Shown piece after piece: positions 16,878 to 24,839 of a stretch of DNA of 64,000 bases. The notes beneath the pieces were generated by a model. That model had not been told where the DNA came from, did no database searches, and saw only the letters and a list, made by a program, of their open reading frames with translations. The translations under genes and the position numbers were made by a program. The DNA is from JAJZGK01 sp035538795 (GTDB lineage Bacteria > Pseudomonadota > Alphaproteobacteria > Rhodospirillales > Magnetospirillaceae): NCBI GenBank assembly GCA_035538795.1, contig DATLJS010000069.1, forward strand, positions 62,001 to 126,000. Direction: 5' to 3'. The first letter of the stretch is position 1; each line of letters starts with the position of its first letter.

Positions 16878-17957
16878 ATGTCCGACGAGCCCAGTGCCCA
16901 TTCCGCCCCCGAATTTTCCGCCGGCCCTCAGGCCGTGACGGAGGGGGATGACGCGCCTGTCGTCCCGCCCATATCTGCCGATCAGCCCGATTCCGGGACT
17001 GCGACCGCCCCTCTGTCCGAGGACGCTCAACCGCAAGGTCTGCCGCAATTTCTGCGCGGTCAGGTTCGGCGGCTGCCGGTGCTGGGAGCCGCGGGCGTTC
17101 TGCTGGCGGTGTTGCTTTATTACCCTGTCGGCGCCTGGCGGACCCACGTCATCGACGACGATGTGAATTTCGCGCCGTCCTACCACAGCGGCCAAAGTGT
17201 GGCGGTGGCGGTGGCCGCCGCCTTGCTGCACCGCGAGGTGGATGTGCACGGCTGGATCGCCAACAAGCCTTTCTTCATGCCCGCCGCCATTCTGGACGAC
17301 ATGCCAAATTATCAGATCGGCATGGAGACGGCCATCGCCCGCTATACGCTGGGCCTCGGCGAGGCGGTGCAGACCGGCAGCGAGCCGCCGGTGGCGGACC
17401 CCGAACTGGACCGCGCCGTGACTTTGCTGCGTTATCCCGCCGACATCTGGCGGGTTGATCCCAATTCCATGCTGAAGACGGTGCCGTCGTCGGACAAGCA
17501 ATACCGCAATGGCGGCTGGGCGTTGGAAAACTTCAACCGCCGTCTGGCGGTGGACGGCGCCACCATGCCGCTGACGGCCAACGCCCTGCGGCTGATGCTG
17601 GACCGCCTGATCCAAGACCTGGATACCGCCGCCGCCCATTTGTCCAAGCCGCTGGACAAGGCCGAGGTTTGGCGGACCGACCGGGTGTTCTGGCAGGCCA
17701 AAGGCCACGCCTATGCCCAATTCATGGTCTTGCGCGGGTTGGGGGCCGATTACGCCGAAGTGCTGTCGGCCCACGGTCAGGCCGACGCGTGGCAGGCCAT
17801 GCTGGCGGAAATTCAGGCGGCCGCCGCGCCGCGTCCGTGGTTCGTGACCAACGGCGCCGATGATTCCCTGATGCTGCCCAACCATCTGGCCAATGAAGGC
17901 TTCCGCCTGCTGCGGGCGCGCGCCCAGTTGAGCCAGATCGCGGAGTCCCTGCGCTGA
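16878..17957 (+). CDS. DUF2333 family membrane-anchored protein
   Basis: A 359-residue protein of the DUF2333 family. An acidic, Pro/Ser-rich cytoplasmic stretch (1-60) is followed by one transmembrane helix (about 70-88) and a large, presumably periplasmic domain with the family segments HVIDDDVNFAP and YRNGGWALENFNRRLA. No enzyme motif is visible and the family function is unknown. It begins a rightward row of six genes, and its TGA overlaps the presumed CTG start of the next gene, pointing to coupled translation. Confidence 0.85.
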   Translation: MSDEPSAHSAPEFSAGPQAVTEGDDAPVVPPISADQPDSGTATAPLSEDAQPQGLPQFLRGQVRRLPVLGAAGVLLAVLLYYPVGAWRTHVIDDDVNFAPSYHSGQSVAVAVAAALLHREVDVHGWIANKPFFMPAAILDDMPNYQIGMETAIARYTLGLGEAVQTGSEPPVADPELDRAVTLLRYPADIWRVDPNSMLKTVPSSDKQYRNGGWALENFNRRLAVDGATMPLTANALRLMLDRLIQDLDTAAAHLSKPLDKAEVWRTDRVFWQAKGHAYAQFMVLRGLGADYAEVLSAHGQADAWQAMLAEIQAAAAPRPWFVTNGADDSLMLPNHLANEGFRLLRARAQLSQIAESLR

Positions 17958-18697
17958 AACGGCTTCTTGCCCCGCTTCTGGCCGGTTTGTTCCTGCTGAC
18001 GGCTTCGCCTGTCCGGGCGGGCGTGCCGCTGGTGGCGGATCTGTCCAACCATCTTTTGGCCATCACCACCGGCTTTGCCGGCGCGTCCGTGCTGTTGTTC
18101 GGTGCCGTCGAGGATGACGGCGACGTGGTGGTGGTGGTGCGCGGTCCCGCCGAACCGGAGGTGATCCGGCGCAAGGAGCGCTTTCTGGGCATCTGGATCA
18201 ACAAGGCTCAGGCCGTGGTCAACGACGCGCCGGTCTATTACCGCGTGGCCTCCACCAAGCCGCTGGACGAGATCGCGGCGGCGGCGGTGCTGGACCGCCA
18301 GCAGATCGGGCTCGACCATCTGAAGCTGACGGTGCGGCGCAAGGACAAGGCGGTTGAAGACCAGGATTATCGTGCCGCCCTTCTGCGGCTGAAGGCCAAG
18401 GCCGGGCTGTACGGCGCTGAGACGGGGCAGGTGGCGGTGATGGCCGGACGTCTGTTCCGCACCGAGATGGATTTTCCCGCCAACGTGCCGACCGGCACCT
18501 ATCAGGTCGAGGTCTACCTGTTCAAGAGCGGCGAAGTGGTGACGGCCCAGACCACGCCGCTGATCGTCGGCAAGATCGGCATCGGCGCCGAAGTCTTTGA
18601 CTTCGCTAACCGGCAGGCGGCACTGTATGGGCTGATGGCGGTCATTCTGGCCGTCGCCGCCGGATGGCTGGCCGCCGTCGCTTTCAGGAAGTCGTGA
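17954..18697 (+). CDS. TIGR02186 family transmembrane protein with a likely CTG start
   Basis: A 247-residue protein of the alphaproteobacterial TIGR02186 family: a signal peptide, a beta-rich periplasmic domain and one C-terminal transmembrane helix (YGLMAVILAVAAGWLAAVAF). Its role is unknown. No ATG or GTG stands at the right place. A CTG at 17954 overlapping the DUF2333 stop (CTGA) gives a textbook signal peptide (KRLLAPLLAGLFLLTASPV) and has GGAG 8 nt upstream. The alternative TTG at 17987 would remove the basic N-region and much of the hydrophobic core. The family assignment is firm; the start is inferred. Confidence 0.82.
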   Translation: MKRLLAPLLAGLFLLTASPVRAGVPLVADLSNHLLAITTGFAGASVLLFGAVEDDGDVVVVVRGPAEPEVIRRKERFLGIWINKAQAVVNDAPVYYRVASTKPLDEIAAAAVLDRQQIGLDHLKLTVRRKDKAVEDQDYRAALLRLKAKAGLYGAETGQVAVMAGRLFRTEMDFPANVPTGTYQVEVYLFKSGEVVTAQTTPLIVGKIGIGAEVFDFANRQAALYGLMAVILAVAAGWLAAVAFRKS

Positions 18698-18710
18698 GGA
18701 GCCTGAAGCC

Positions 18711-19214
18711 ATGACCGACGTGATCCCGGATCGCCGCCAACCACCGAAAAAGAACGGCCGCACCTTTCTGGTGGTGGTGGACGATTCCGAGGAGATGCGG
18801 GCCGCTCTGCGCTACGCCTGCCGCCGCGCCCGCAATTCTGGCGGCCGCGTGGCGCTGCTGCGGGTGGTGGAGCCCGCCGAATTCCAGCATTTCGCCTCGA
18901 TCGCCGATCTGATGCGCGAAGAAGCCCGCGATGCCGCCGAGGCGCTGCTGAACAAGCTGGCCGCCGAAGTCAACGAAACGTCGGGCGAGCTGCCAATGCT
19001 CTATGTGCGCGAAGGCGTGGCCCGCGACGAGCTGTTGGATCTGATCAACGAAGAACCCTCCATTTCCATTCTGGTGCTGGCCGCCGGAACCGGGCCGGAA
19101 GGTCCGGGGCCGCTGGTTTCCGCCTTGACCGGCAAGTACGTCAACCGGCTGCGCACGCCCTTGACGATCGTGCCGGGAACCCTGACCGATGAAGCCATCG
19201 ACGCCCTGACCTGA
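18711..19214 (+). CDS. Universal stress protein family protein
   Basis: A 167-residue single-domain UspA-type protein of the cytoplasm. The opening strand FLVVVDDSEEMRAALRYA gives the Usp Asp, and the C-terminal part SALTGKYVNRLRTPLTIVPG corresponds to the nucleotide-binding G-x9-G(S/T) region, although that glycine pattern is not perfect, so ATP binding is unsure. The TIGR02186 gene ends 13 bp upstream and the TonB-like gene starts 2 bp downstream, so it is within an operon. Confidence 0.87.
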   Translation: MTDVIPDRRQPPKKNGRTFLVVVDDSEEMRAALRYACRRARNSGGRVALLRVVEPAEFQHFASIADLMREEARDAAEALLNKLAAEVNETSGELPMLYVREGVARDELLDLINEEPSISILVLAAGTGPEGPGPLVSALTGKYVNRLRTPLTIVPGTLTDEAIDALT

Positions 19215-19216
19215 TC

Positions 19217-20047
19217 ATGACCGCTGCCGACATGGAACTGCGCCTGGCCGAGCCTGCTCGCCCGGGACAAAAGATTTGGGCCGCCGCCTTGGCGGTGTCT
19301 TTGCTCGTCCATCTTGTGATGGTCTATCTGCTGACCCACGATCTGCCGTGGAGCCGCAAGGACGACGAGGAAACCGCGGTGACCGTTTCGCTGGTTCAGG
19401 CTCCCGAGGTCAAGCCGCCGGAAACGCCGCTGCCGAAGCCTGAAGTCAAGGCCGAGCCGAAGCCCGAACCGAAACCGGAGGTCAAAGCCCAGCCGAAGCC
19501 GGAACCAAAGCCTGAAGTGAAAGCTTTACCGAAACCCGAGGTGGAACCGGTTCCGCCGCCTCCGGCCAAGCCGGCCGCGCCAAAGGCCGAGGCGTTCAAG
19601 GCGGCGCCGCCCAAACCCAATCTGAGCCAGGACAAGGTGGCGGAAAAATCCTCCCGGACGGCTCCGACCGATAAGGAACTGGCGGACAAGGCCCGCAGCA
19701 GTCTCGACCCCGCGACCCGCTCTCTCAGCGATCTGATCTTGAGCCGGGTGTCGCAGCTATGGAGCCCGCCGCCGCAATTGCGCGGACGCGGCGCTCAGAT
19801 TCACTTCGTCATCGATCTTCTGCCCAACGGCATGTTCGGTCCGCCCTTCGCCGCCGACATGCCCTGGAATCCCGAGGCGGCGCTGTCGGGCCTGAACCAG
19901 ATTCCTCCCAATGATCCCCGCTATACGGCGCTGATGAATTTTTACCGCACCTTGCGGGAAATCCAGCCGATCCCCGTGCCTCCGGGCATGGTCGGGCCGG
20001 GGCCGCGCTCGGTTCCAGTATGGTTTTCTCTGGACGACATGCCCTAG
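19217..20047 (+). CDS. TonB-like membrane protein with KPEP-type repeats
   Basis: A 276-residue protein built like TonB or TolA: a short cytoplasmic tail, a transmembrane helix with an embedded His (residues 20-40, LLVHLVMVYL), a long Pro/Lys/Glu region (about 61-125) that would span the periplasm, a helical stretch, and a C-terminal region from about 165. The C-terminus is not a recognisable TonB domain and lacks the usual YP motif. No exbB/exbD or receptor gene is nearby, so the function is open; TolA-like is as likely as TonB-like. Confidence 0.7.
   Translation: MTAADMELRLAEPARPGQKIWAAALAVSLLVHLVMVYLLTHDLPWSRKDDEETAVTVSLVQAPEVKPPETPLPKPEVKAEPKPEPKPEVKAQPKPEPKPEVKALPKPEVEPVPPPPAKPAAPKAEAFKAAPPKPNLSQDKVAEKSSRTAPTDKELADKARSSLDPATRSLSDLILSRVSQLWSPPPQLRGRGAQIHFVIDLLPNGMFGPPFAADMPWNPEAALSGLNQIPPNDPRYTALMNFYRTLREIQPIPVPPGMVGPGPRSVPVWFSLDDMP
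19433..19540 (+). repeat. In-frame KPEP/KPEVKA repeat
   Basis: Residues 73-108 of the TonB-like protein consist of repeated KPEVKA and KPEPKPEVKA units, seen at DNA level as recurring aagcc(g/t)ga blocks. Such rigid Pro-Lys/Pro-Glu rods typically span the periplasm; the unit number could vary between strains. Confidence 0.85.
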
Positions 20048-20186
20048 GCCGAGCCATCCTTTCCGCCGTTTTCCGCGCTTGATGAACGGCAATTACCCGA
20101 CTGCCGGACTTGACTAATTTGACCTGATCCCCCATCTCTGCGCACAAGCACACCCCTCATCTGCCCATAGAGGACGCAAGAACGCC

Positions 20187-20735
20187 ATGTTCATTCAGAC
20201 CGAACCCACCCCCAATCCCAACACCCTGAAGTTCCTGCCGGGCTGCGATGTTCTGGGCAACACCACCGCGTCGTTTTCGGACGCCGAGATGGCCAAGGCT
20301 TCGCCCCTGGCCAGCCGCCTGTTCAATCTGGGCGGTGTGACCGGCGTATTTCTGGGCTCTGATTTCATCTCCGTGACCAAGAGCGAAGGCGTCGATTGGC
20401 CGGTGCTCAAGCCCGCTGTGCTGGGCGCCATCATGGATCACTACACCGCCGGCGACGTTCTGATCGACGCCAATGCCGAAGTGAAGAAAAGCTCGGAAGA
20501 AGACAGCCCGATCGTCACCCAGATCAAGGAACTGCTGGACACCCGCGTGCGTCCGGCCGTGGCCAACGATGGCGGCGACATCATCTTCCGCGCCTTCGAA
20601 GACGGCGTCGTCTACCTGCACATGCAGGGCGCCTGCTCGGGTTGCCCCAGCTCGACCGCAACCTTGAAGCACGGCATCGAAAACATGCTGCGCTATTACG
20701 TTCCCGAAGTTCAGGCCGTCGAAGCGGTCGAATAA
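20187..20735 (+). CDS. NifU-family Fe-S cluster carrier (Nfu)
   Basis: An Nfu-type scaffold or carrier of 182 residues that passes Fe-S clusters to client enzymes in the cytoplasm. It has the N-terminal Nfu_N domain (FIQTEPTPNPNTLKFLPG) and a C-terminal NifU domain with the cluster-binding Cys150-Ser-Gly-Cys153. This two-domain form is typical of alphaproteobacteria and mitochondria. It likely has its own control region in the 139-bp gap upstream, which holds a 9-bp-spaced direct repeat of TTGAC at 20110 and 20119. Candidate clients in the window include IspH and the helicase. Confidence 0.95.
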   Translation: MFIQTEPTPNPNTLKFLPGCDVLGNTTASFSDAEMAKASPLASRLFNLGGVTGVFLGSDFISVTKSEGVDWPVLKPAVLGAIMDHYTAGDVLIDANAEVKKSSEEDSPIVTQIKELLDTRVRPAVANDGGDIIFRAFEDGVVYLHMQGACSGCPSSTATLKHGIENMLRYYVPEVQAVEAVE

Positions 20736-20762
20736 AATTTAATAAAATCAAATGCTTGTTGT

Positions 20763-20789
20763 GCAGTGCAACGAAAATGGTTGCACTGC
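20763..20789. promoter_or_regulatory. Inverted repeat overlapping a candidate promoter -35
   Basis: GCAGTGCAAC and its exact complement GTTGCACTGC are separated by 7 bp. The right arm contains the -35 of the promoter before the glucosaminidase gene, the usual place for a repressor operator. No U-run follows, so a terminator is less likely. Confidence 0.5.
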
Positions 20790-20810
20790 GCGATCCGTTG
20801 TTGTTAGGGT
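20781..20810 (+). promoter_or_regulatory. Candidate sigma-70 promoter of the glucosaminidase gene
   Basis: TTGCAC and TAGGGT are separated by 18 bp, about 60 bp before the ATG at 20870. The -35 lies inside the inverted repeat at 20763-20789. Confidence 0.4.
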
Positions 20811-20869
20811 CGCCGAAACACAGGGGCATTCTTGGGGGTGCTAGGATCAACTGCTGAGCGAATGGATTA

Positions 20870-21847
20870 ATGAATCAGAGAACTCGAACCTCGTTGCGCG
20901 ACGGCTTTCTTTTGACCCTTTTGGGGTCCGTCACCGTCGGACTGATCGCCCTGGTTTCGAGCGGCCACCCTCTGCCGCGCCTTGCATCCCAGCAAACCCA
21001 GGTCTCCTCTGTCGCTCACGGCTCCGTGCCGCCGGCGACTTACGCCATCCGTCTGTCTGAAACCCGCAACGCCGGCCAATTGCAGGCCGCTTTCGACCGC
21101 ATCGGCTTCGATCTCGATTCGGTGGCGGCGGGTTACATCTCGGTTCCCCGCGTGCTTTTGGCTTCGCTGCCCGAGGACCTGGACAGCATCGACGCCCCCG
21201 ACGCCCGCAAGGCGCTGTTCCTGCGCGCCCTGCTGCCGGTGGTTCTGGAAGTCAACGACCAGATCGGACGCGAACGCGCCCGTCTTCTCGACGTCCGCCG
21301 CCAGGTCAAAGCCGGACAGACCTTGTCCGACGACGATGTGCGCTGGGTGATGTCCCTGGCCGACAGCTATGACGAGCCGGAAGCCAACCTGGACGCCCTG
21401 GTGCGGAAGGTCGACGTCATTCCCCCGTCGCTGACCCTGGCGCAAGCCATCGAGGAAAGCGGTTGGGGCACGTCACGCATCGCCCGCCAGCAGAACGCTC
21501 TGTTCGGCCAGTTCGGCCAGGACGAAAGCGGTCAGTGGGATTATCGGGATTTCTCGACCTTGACCGAAGCGGTTCAGGCTTATGCCCATAACCTCAATAC
21601 GCATCGCGCCTACAAGGAATACCGTCAGGCCCGTTCCCAGATGCGCCGCACCCAGGGCGAACTGGATTCCTACAGCCTGGCGTCGACGCTGCATCGTTAT
21701 TCCGAGCGCGGCGACGAATATGTCCAGGAATTGCGCTCCATCATGCGCGCCAACGGTCTTGAAGCTTTCGACGCCGCGCGCCTGAACGTCCGTTCGGTGG
21801 CGACCATCGTCGCCAGCAATCAGGTGGTCGTGCATCCTCAGCCGTAA
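20870..21847 (+). CDS. Bax-like glucosaminidase-domain protein
   Basis: A 325-residue protein with an N-terminal signal anchor (about 11-30), a spacer, and a C-terminal glucosaminidase (GH73-like) domain. The catalytic Glu is in QAIEESGWGTSRIA, followed by the typical NALFGQFG and FSTLTEAVQAYAHNLNTH blocks found in Bax and FlgJ. It probably cuts the glycan chain of peptidoglycan in the periplasm. It is a single gene between its own candidate promoter and a strong terminator. Confidence 0.9.
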   Translation: MNQRTRTSLRDGFLLTLLGSVTVGLIALVSSGHPLPRLASQQTQVSSVAHGSVPPATYAIRLSETRNAGQLQAAFDRIGFDLDSVAAGYISVPRVLLASLPEDLDSIDAPDARKALFLRALLPVVLEVNDQIGRERARLLDVRRQVKAGQTLSDDDVRWVMSLADSYDEPEANLDALVRKVDVIPPSLTLAQAIEESGWGTSRIARQQNALFGQFGQDESGQWDYRDFSTLTEAVQAYAHNLNTHRAYKEYRQARSQMRRTQGELDSYSLASTLHRYSERGDEYVQELRSIMRANGLEAFDAARLNVRSVATIVASNQVVVHPQP

Positions 21848-21854
21848 AGGCTTC

Positions 21855-21888
21855 AGCCCCATGGCCGTTTCCGGCCATGGGGCTTTTT
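21855..21888. terminator. Strong intrinsic terminator
   Basis: A 13-bp GC-rich stem (AGCCCCATGGCCG and its complement) with a 4-nt loop is followed by five T. It lies between the convergent glucosaminidase and phosphoesterase genes. Confidence 0.88.
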
Positions 21889-21891
21889 CCT

Positions 21892-23247
21892 CTATTTCCC
21901 GAAATCGAAAGCCTTGGTCATGTCGTTGGCCTTGGCGTCGCGGCTGCCGAGCGGCGCCAACTGCCAGCGGGTCTCGATCAGTTTCAGGATCGAGGTGGTG
22001 TCGTAGACCGTGTGGTCGACGTAATGCTTCCTGGCATAGGGCGAGATGACCAAGGTCGGTACGCGGGTGCCGGGGCCCCAGCGGTCGGCCTTGGGCGGGG
22101 CCACATGATCCCAGAAACCGCCGTTCTCGTCATAGGTGACGATGATGGCGGTGGACTTCCACTGCGGTCCGTTTTCGATCTTGGTGATCAGGTTGGCGGC
22201 TTTGAGATCGGCGTTGGTGATGGTGGCGTAGCCGGGATGCTGGTTTTCGATGCCGATCGGCTTGTAGAACGCCACGGCGGGCAGGGTGCCGGCGTCGATG
22301 GCGGCGACGAAGTCGGCCTCGTCCTTCAGGTGTTCCTTGCGCGCCTCGGTGCCGTCGCCAAGCTTGGCGAAATAGGCGAAGGGCTGGTGATGGTACTGGA
22401 AGCTGGGATCGGGATGCCCGGCCAAAGCGTCGTTCCAGCCGCCCGAGTACCAGGCCCAGGAAATGTTTTTGTCCGACAGGCGGTCGCCGATATTGGGCAG
22501 CTCCACCGGCGGCAACAGTCTGGCCTTGTCGGTGATCTTGGCGGAATGGGGCTGGAACACCGTGTGGATGGTGTTGACCGCGTAGCCGTCGGGGGTGACG
22601 GCTCCGTCCTTCAGCATGACGCCCTTGTCGTCCAGCTTGGCGGTGATGGCTTCGGGGGCGCCGTCGTAACGGGGCGTGCAGGCGCAGACCAGCCAGAAGT
22701 GATTGAGGAACGAGCCACCGAAGGCTCCCTGGAAGAAATGGTCGGCCAGAGTATAGCGGCTGGCGTATTCCCACAGTTTGGTGTTGCGGGCGTCGTAAAA
22801 GCCCATCACCAATCCGCCGGCGTCGGAATAGCTGGCGAATTTATCGTTCCTGCCGCCGTCGATCTGGACCTGATTCTGATAATAACGGTGCACCAGATCG
22901 GGAACCATGGCGTTCTGGGGCACATACTGGTCGATCAGGAACGGGGCGTTGATCATTTTCAGCGGAAAGCGGGCGTCGGGGCCCGGCGGCTTGCCGTCGG
23001 TATCCATCACCGGCGGCAGGGTGTCCAGAACCTGTCCGTCCTTGCCGACCTGGGACGCCCATTTGCCTTTGGCGATGCCGTCGGCGCCGGGGAATTGGCC
23101 GTACAGGTTGTCGAAGCTGTGGTTCTCCAGATAGATGACCACCACATGGTCGATCTTCTGCAGGCCTTTCGGCGCGGCGGCCTGGGCTGAAGCGCCGGCC
23201 ATCAGGGCCAGGACTGAGGCGGTGGCGAGCAAGCGGGCGGCGGTCAT
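21892..23247 (-). CDS. Secreted phosphoesterase, phospholipase C / acid phosphatase AcpA family
   Basis: An exported 451-residue enzyme with a signal peptide (residues 1-24). It belongs to the phosphoesterase family that includes bacterial phospholipase C and AcpA acid phosphatase. The metal-binding opening VVVIYLENHSFDNLYGQ carries the ENxS(F)DN motif, and the late TYDENGGFWDHVAPP supplies further ligands. The substrate (phospholipid or general phosphomonoester) cannot be told apart by eye. It is a single leftward gene bounded on its 3' side by a strong terminator. Confidence 0.88.
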   Translation of the reverse strand: MTAARLLATASVLALMAGASAQAAAPKGLQKIDHVVVIYLENHSFDNLYGQFPGADGIAKGKWASQVGKDGQVLDTLPPVMDTDGKPPGPDARFPLKMINAPFLIDQYVPQNAMVPDLVHRYYQNQVQIDGGRNDKFASYSDAGGLVMGFYDARNTKLWEYASRYTLADHFFQGAFGGSFLNHFWLVCACTPRYDGAPEAITAKLDDKGVMLKDGAVTPDGYAVNTIHTVFQPHSAKITDKARLLPPVELPNIGDRLSDKNISWAWYSGGWNDALAGHPDPSFQYHHQPFAYFAKLGDGTEARKEHLKDEADFVAAIDAGTLPAVAFYKPIGIENQHPGYATITNADLKAANLITKIENGPQWKSTAIIVTYDENGGFWDHVAPPKADRWGPGTRVPTLVISPYARKHYVDHTVYDTTSILKLIETRWQLAPLGSRDAKANDMTKAFDFGK

Positions 23248-23329
23248 GCGATCCCCCAGTTTGGAATTGGAAGATGGCAGTATGCCAGCCGGGACCGATG
23301 CCTCCAGTGACAGCTTGATGACGTGTTGT

Positions 23330-23863
23330 CTAGTCGGCGGTGGGAACGGAGACGGGCTGAACCATGCGCTCGGATCTGACCGCCTCGCCGGCGTCTTTGG
23401 AATCTTTCAGGCCTTCGCGGGCCAGGGCGTCGGCGCGTTCGTTCTCGGGATGGCCGGCATGCCCCTTGACCCAGTGCCATTTGACCTTGTGGCGGCTTTG
23501 CGCCTGGTCCAGTTCCTTCCACAAATCGTCGTTCTTCACCGGCTTGTTGTCGGCGGTTTTCCAGCCGCGGAACTTCCAGCCGCGCAGCCATTCGCTGATA
23601 CCCTTCTGGACATATTGGCTGTCGGTGTAAACGTCGATATCGCAGGAGCGTTTCAGGGCGTTCAGGCCGTTGATGACGGCGGCCAGCTCCATGCGGTTGT
23701 TGGTGGTGTGCGGTTCGCCGCCCCACAATTCCTTTTCGGCGCCCTTCCAGCGCAGGATGCAGCCCCAGCCGCCGGGACCGGGATTGCCGGAGCAGGCGCC
23801 GTCGCCGTAAATCTCGACGCGAAGGGAAGGAGCCTGGGAAGCCGGGGCGGGAACCTCGCTCAT
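23330..23863 (-). CDS. rnhA: Ribonuclease HI
   Basis: RNase HI of 177 residues that cuts the RNA strand of RNA-DNA hybrids. The active-site set is complete: Asp in IYGDGACSGNPGPGG, Glu in NNRMELAA, Asp in VYTDSQYVQKG and Asp in ENERADALA. A C-terminal tail of about 25 residues follows the core. The ATG at 23863 overlaps the thrB stop (ATGA); a longer frame would only re-read the end of thrB. It is the last gene of the ispH-thrB-rnhA operon, an order common in alphaproteobacteria. Confidence 0.96.
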   Translation of the reverse strand: MSEVPAPASQAPSLRVEIYGDGACSGNPGPGGWGCILRWKGAEKELWGGEPHTTNNRMELAAVINGLNALKRSCDIDVYTDSQYVQKGISEWLRGWKFRGWKTADNKPVKNDDLWKELDQAQSRHKVKWHWVKGHAGHPENERADALAREGLKDSKDAGEAVRSERMVQPVSVPTAD

Positions 23864-24834
23864 GCTCCGGCCCATTCCAGGCCATAGGCGCCGGGGCCTG
23901 GAACCTGAGTGTGGAAACGCAGCTTCCTTTCGTATTCCAGCGGATCCTTGCGCTTGACGAAGGCTCCGGCCGGCGTGTTCAGCCAATCGTACAGGCGGGT
24001 CAGCAGGAAGCGCATGGCGGCGCCTCGGCATAATACGGGCAGCGCCTCGAATTCGGCCTTGGACAGCGGGCGGACCTGCTGATAACCGGTCAGCAGATTG
24101 CGGGCCTTGGTGGCGTTGAAATCGCCGCCCGGTTCAAAGCACCAGGCGTTCAGGCAGATGGCGATGTCGTAGGCGAGAAAATCGGTGCAGGCGAAATAAA
24201 AGTCGATCAGGCCGGACACCGCGTCTCCCTTGAAGAAGACGTTGTCGGGAAACAGGTCGGCGTGAATGATGCCGCTGGGCAGACCGCGGGGCCATTCCTG
24301 CTCCAAATGCGTCAGCTCGGCGTCCAGTTGGGCGGACAGGCCGGGTTTGACGTCGTCGGCGCGGTGACGCTCCATTTCGAACAGCGGGCGCCAATCGGGC
24401 TGGCCCAGGGTGTTGGCGCGGCTTCTGCCGAAAGACAGCCCGGCCAGATGCATCTCGGCCATGGCCCGCCCCAGCGGCGCGCAGTGGGAGGCGCTGATCC
24501 GACGGGGCCACAGTCCCTGAAGAAAGCTGATGATGGCGGCCGGGCGGCCGCACAAGGACCGCAGGGTGACGCCGTCGCGTCCGGCCAGCGGCGTGGGGCA
24601 GGCCAGTCCCTTATGGGCTAGATGCTCCATCAATTCGATGAAGAACGGCAGATCGTCGGGATTCACCCGCTTTTCATACAAGGTCAGGATGAAGCTGCCC
24701 TGATCGGTCTGCAAAAGATAGTTGGAGTTCTCCACCCCTTCGGCGATGCCTTTGCAGCCCAGCACGGCGCCGATATCATATTCGGCGACAAAGGCTTCCA
24801 GCTCTTCGTCGGAGACTTCGGTATAAACGGCCAT
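23860..24834 (-). CDS. thrB: Homoserine kinase, ThrB2 (phosphotransferase) type
   Basis: Homoserine kinase of 324 residues for threonine synthesis, of the aminoglycoside-phosphotransferase-like type rather than the GHMP type. The N-terminus AVYTEVSDEELEAFVAEYD is characteristic, and the kinase loop GIIHADLFPDNVFF and metal site GLIDFYFA are intact. It starts 6 bp after ispH and overlaps rnhA by 4 bp. Confidence 0.95.
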   Translation of the reverse strand: MAVYTEVSDEELEAFVAEYDIGAVLGCKGIAEGVENSNYLLQTDQGSFILTLYEKRVNPDDLPFFIELMEHLAHKGLACPTPLAGRDGVTLRSLCGRPAAIISFLQGLWPRRISASHCAPLGRAMAEMHLAGLSFGRSRANTLGQPDWRPLFEMERHRADDVKPGLSAQLDAELTHLEQEWPRGLPSGIIHADLFPDNVFFKGDAVSGLIDFYFACTDFLAYDIAICLNAWCFEPGGDFNATKARNLLTGYQQVRPLSKAEFEALPVLCRGAAMRFLLTRLYDWLNTPAGAFVKRKDPLEYERKLRFHTQVPGPGAYGLEWAGA

Positions 24835-24839
24835 GGCTT

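Noticed and set aside
19433..19540. CRISPR or non-coding tandem repeat
   Set aside because: The repetition is in frame and is explained by a Pro-Lys-Glu periplasmic rod in the TonB-like protein; there are no spacers.
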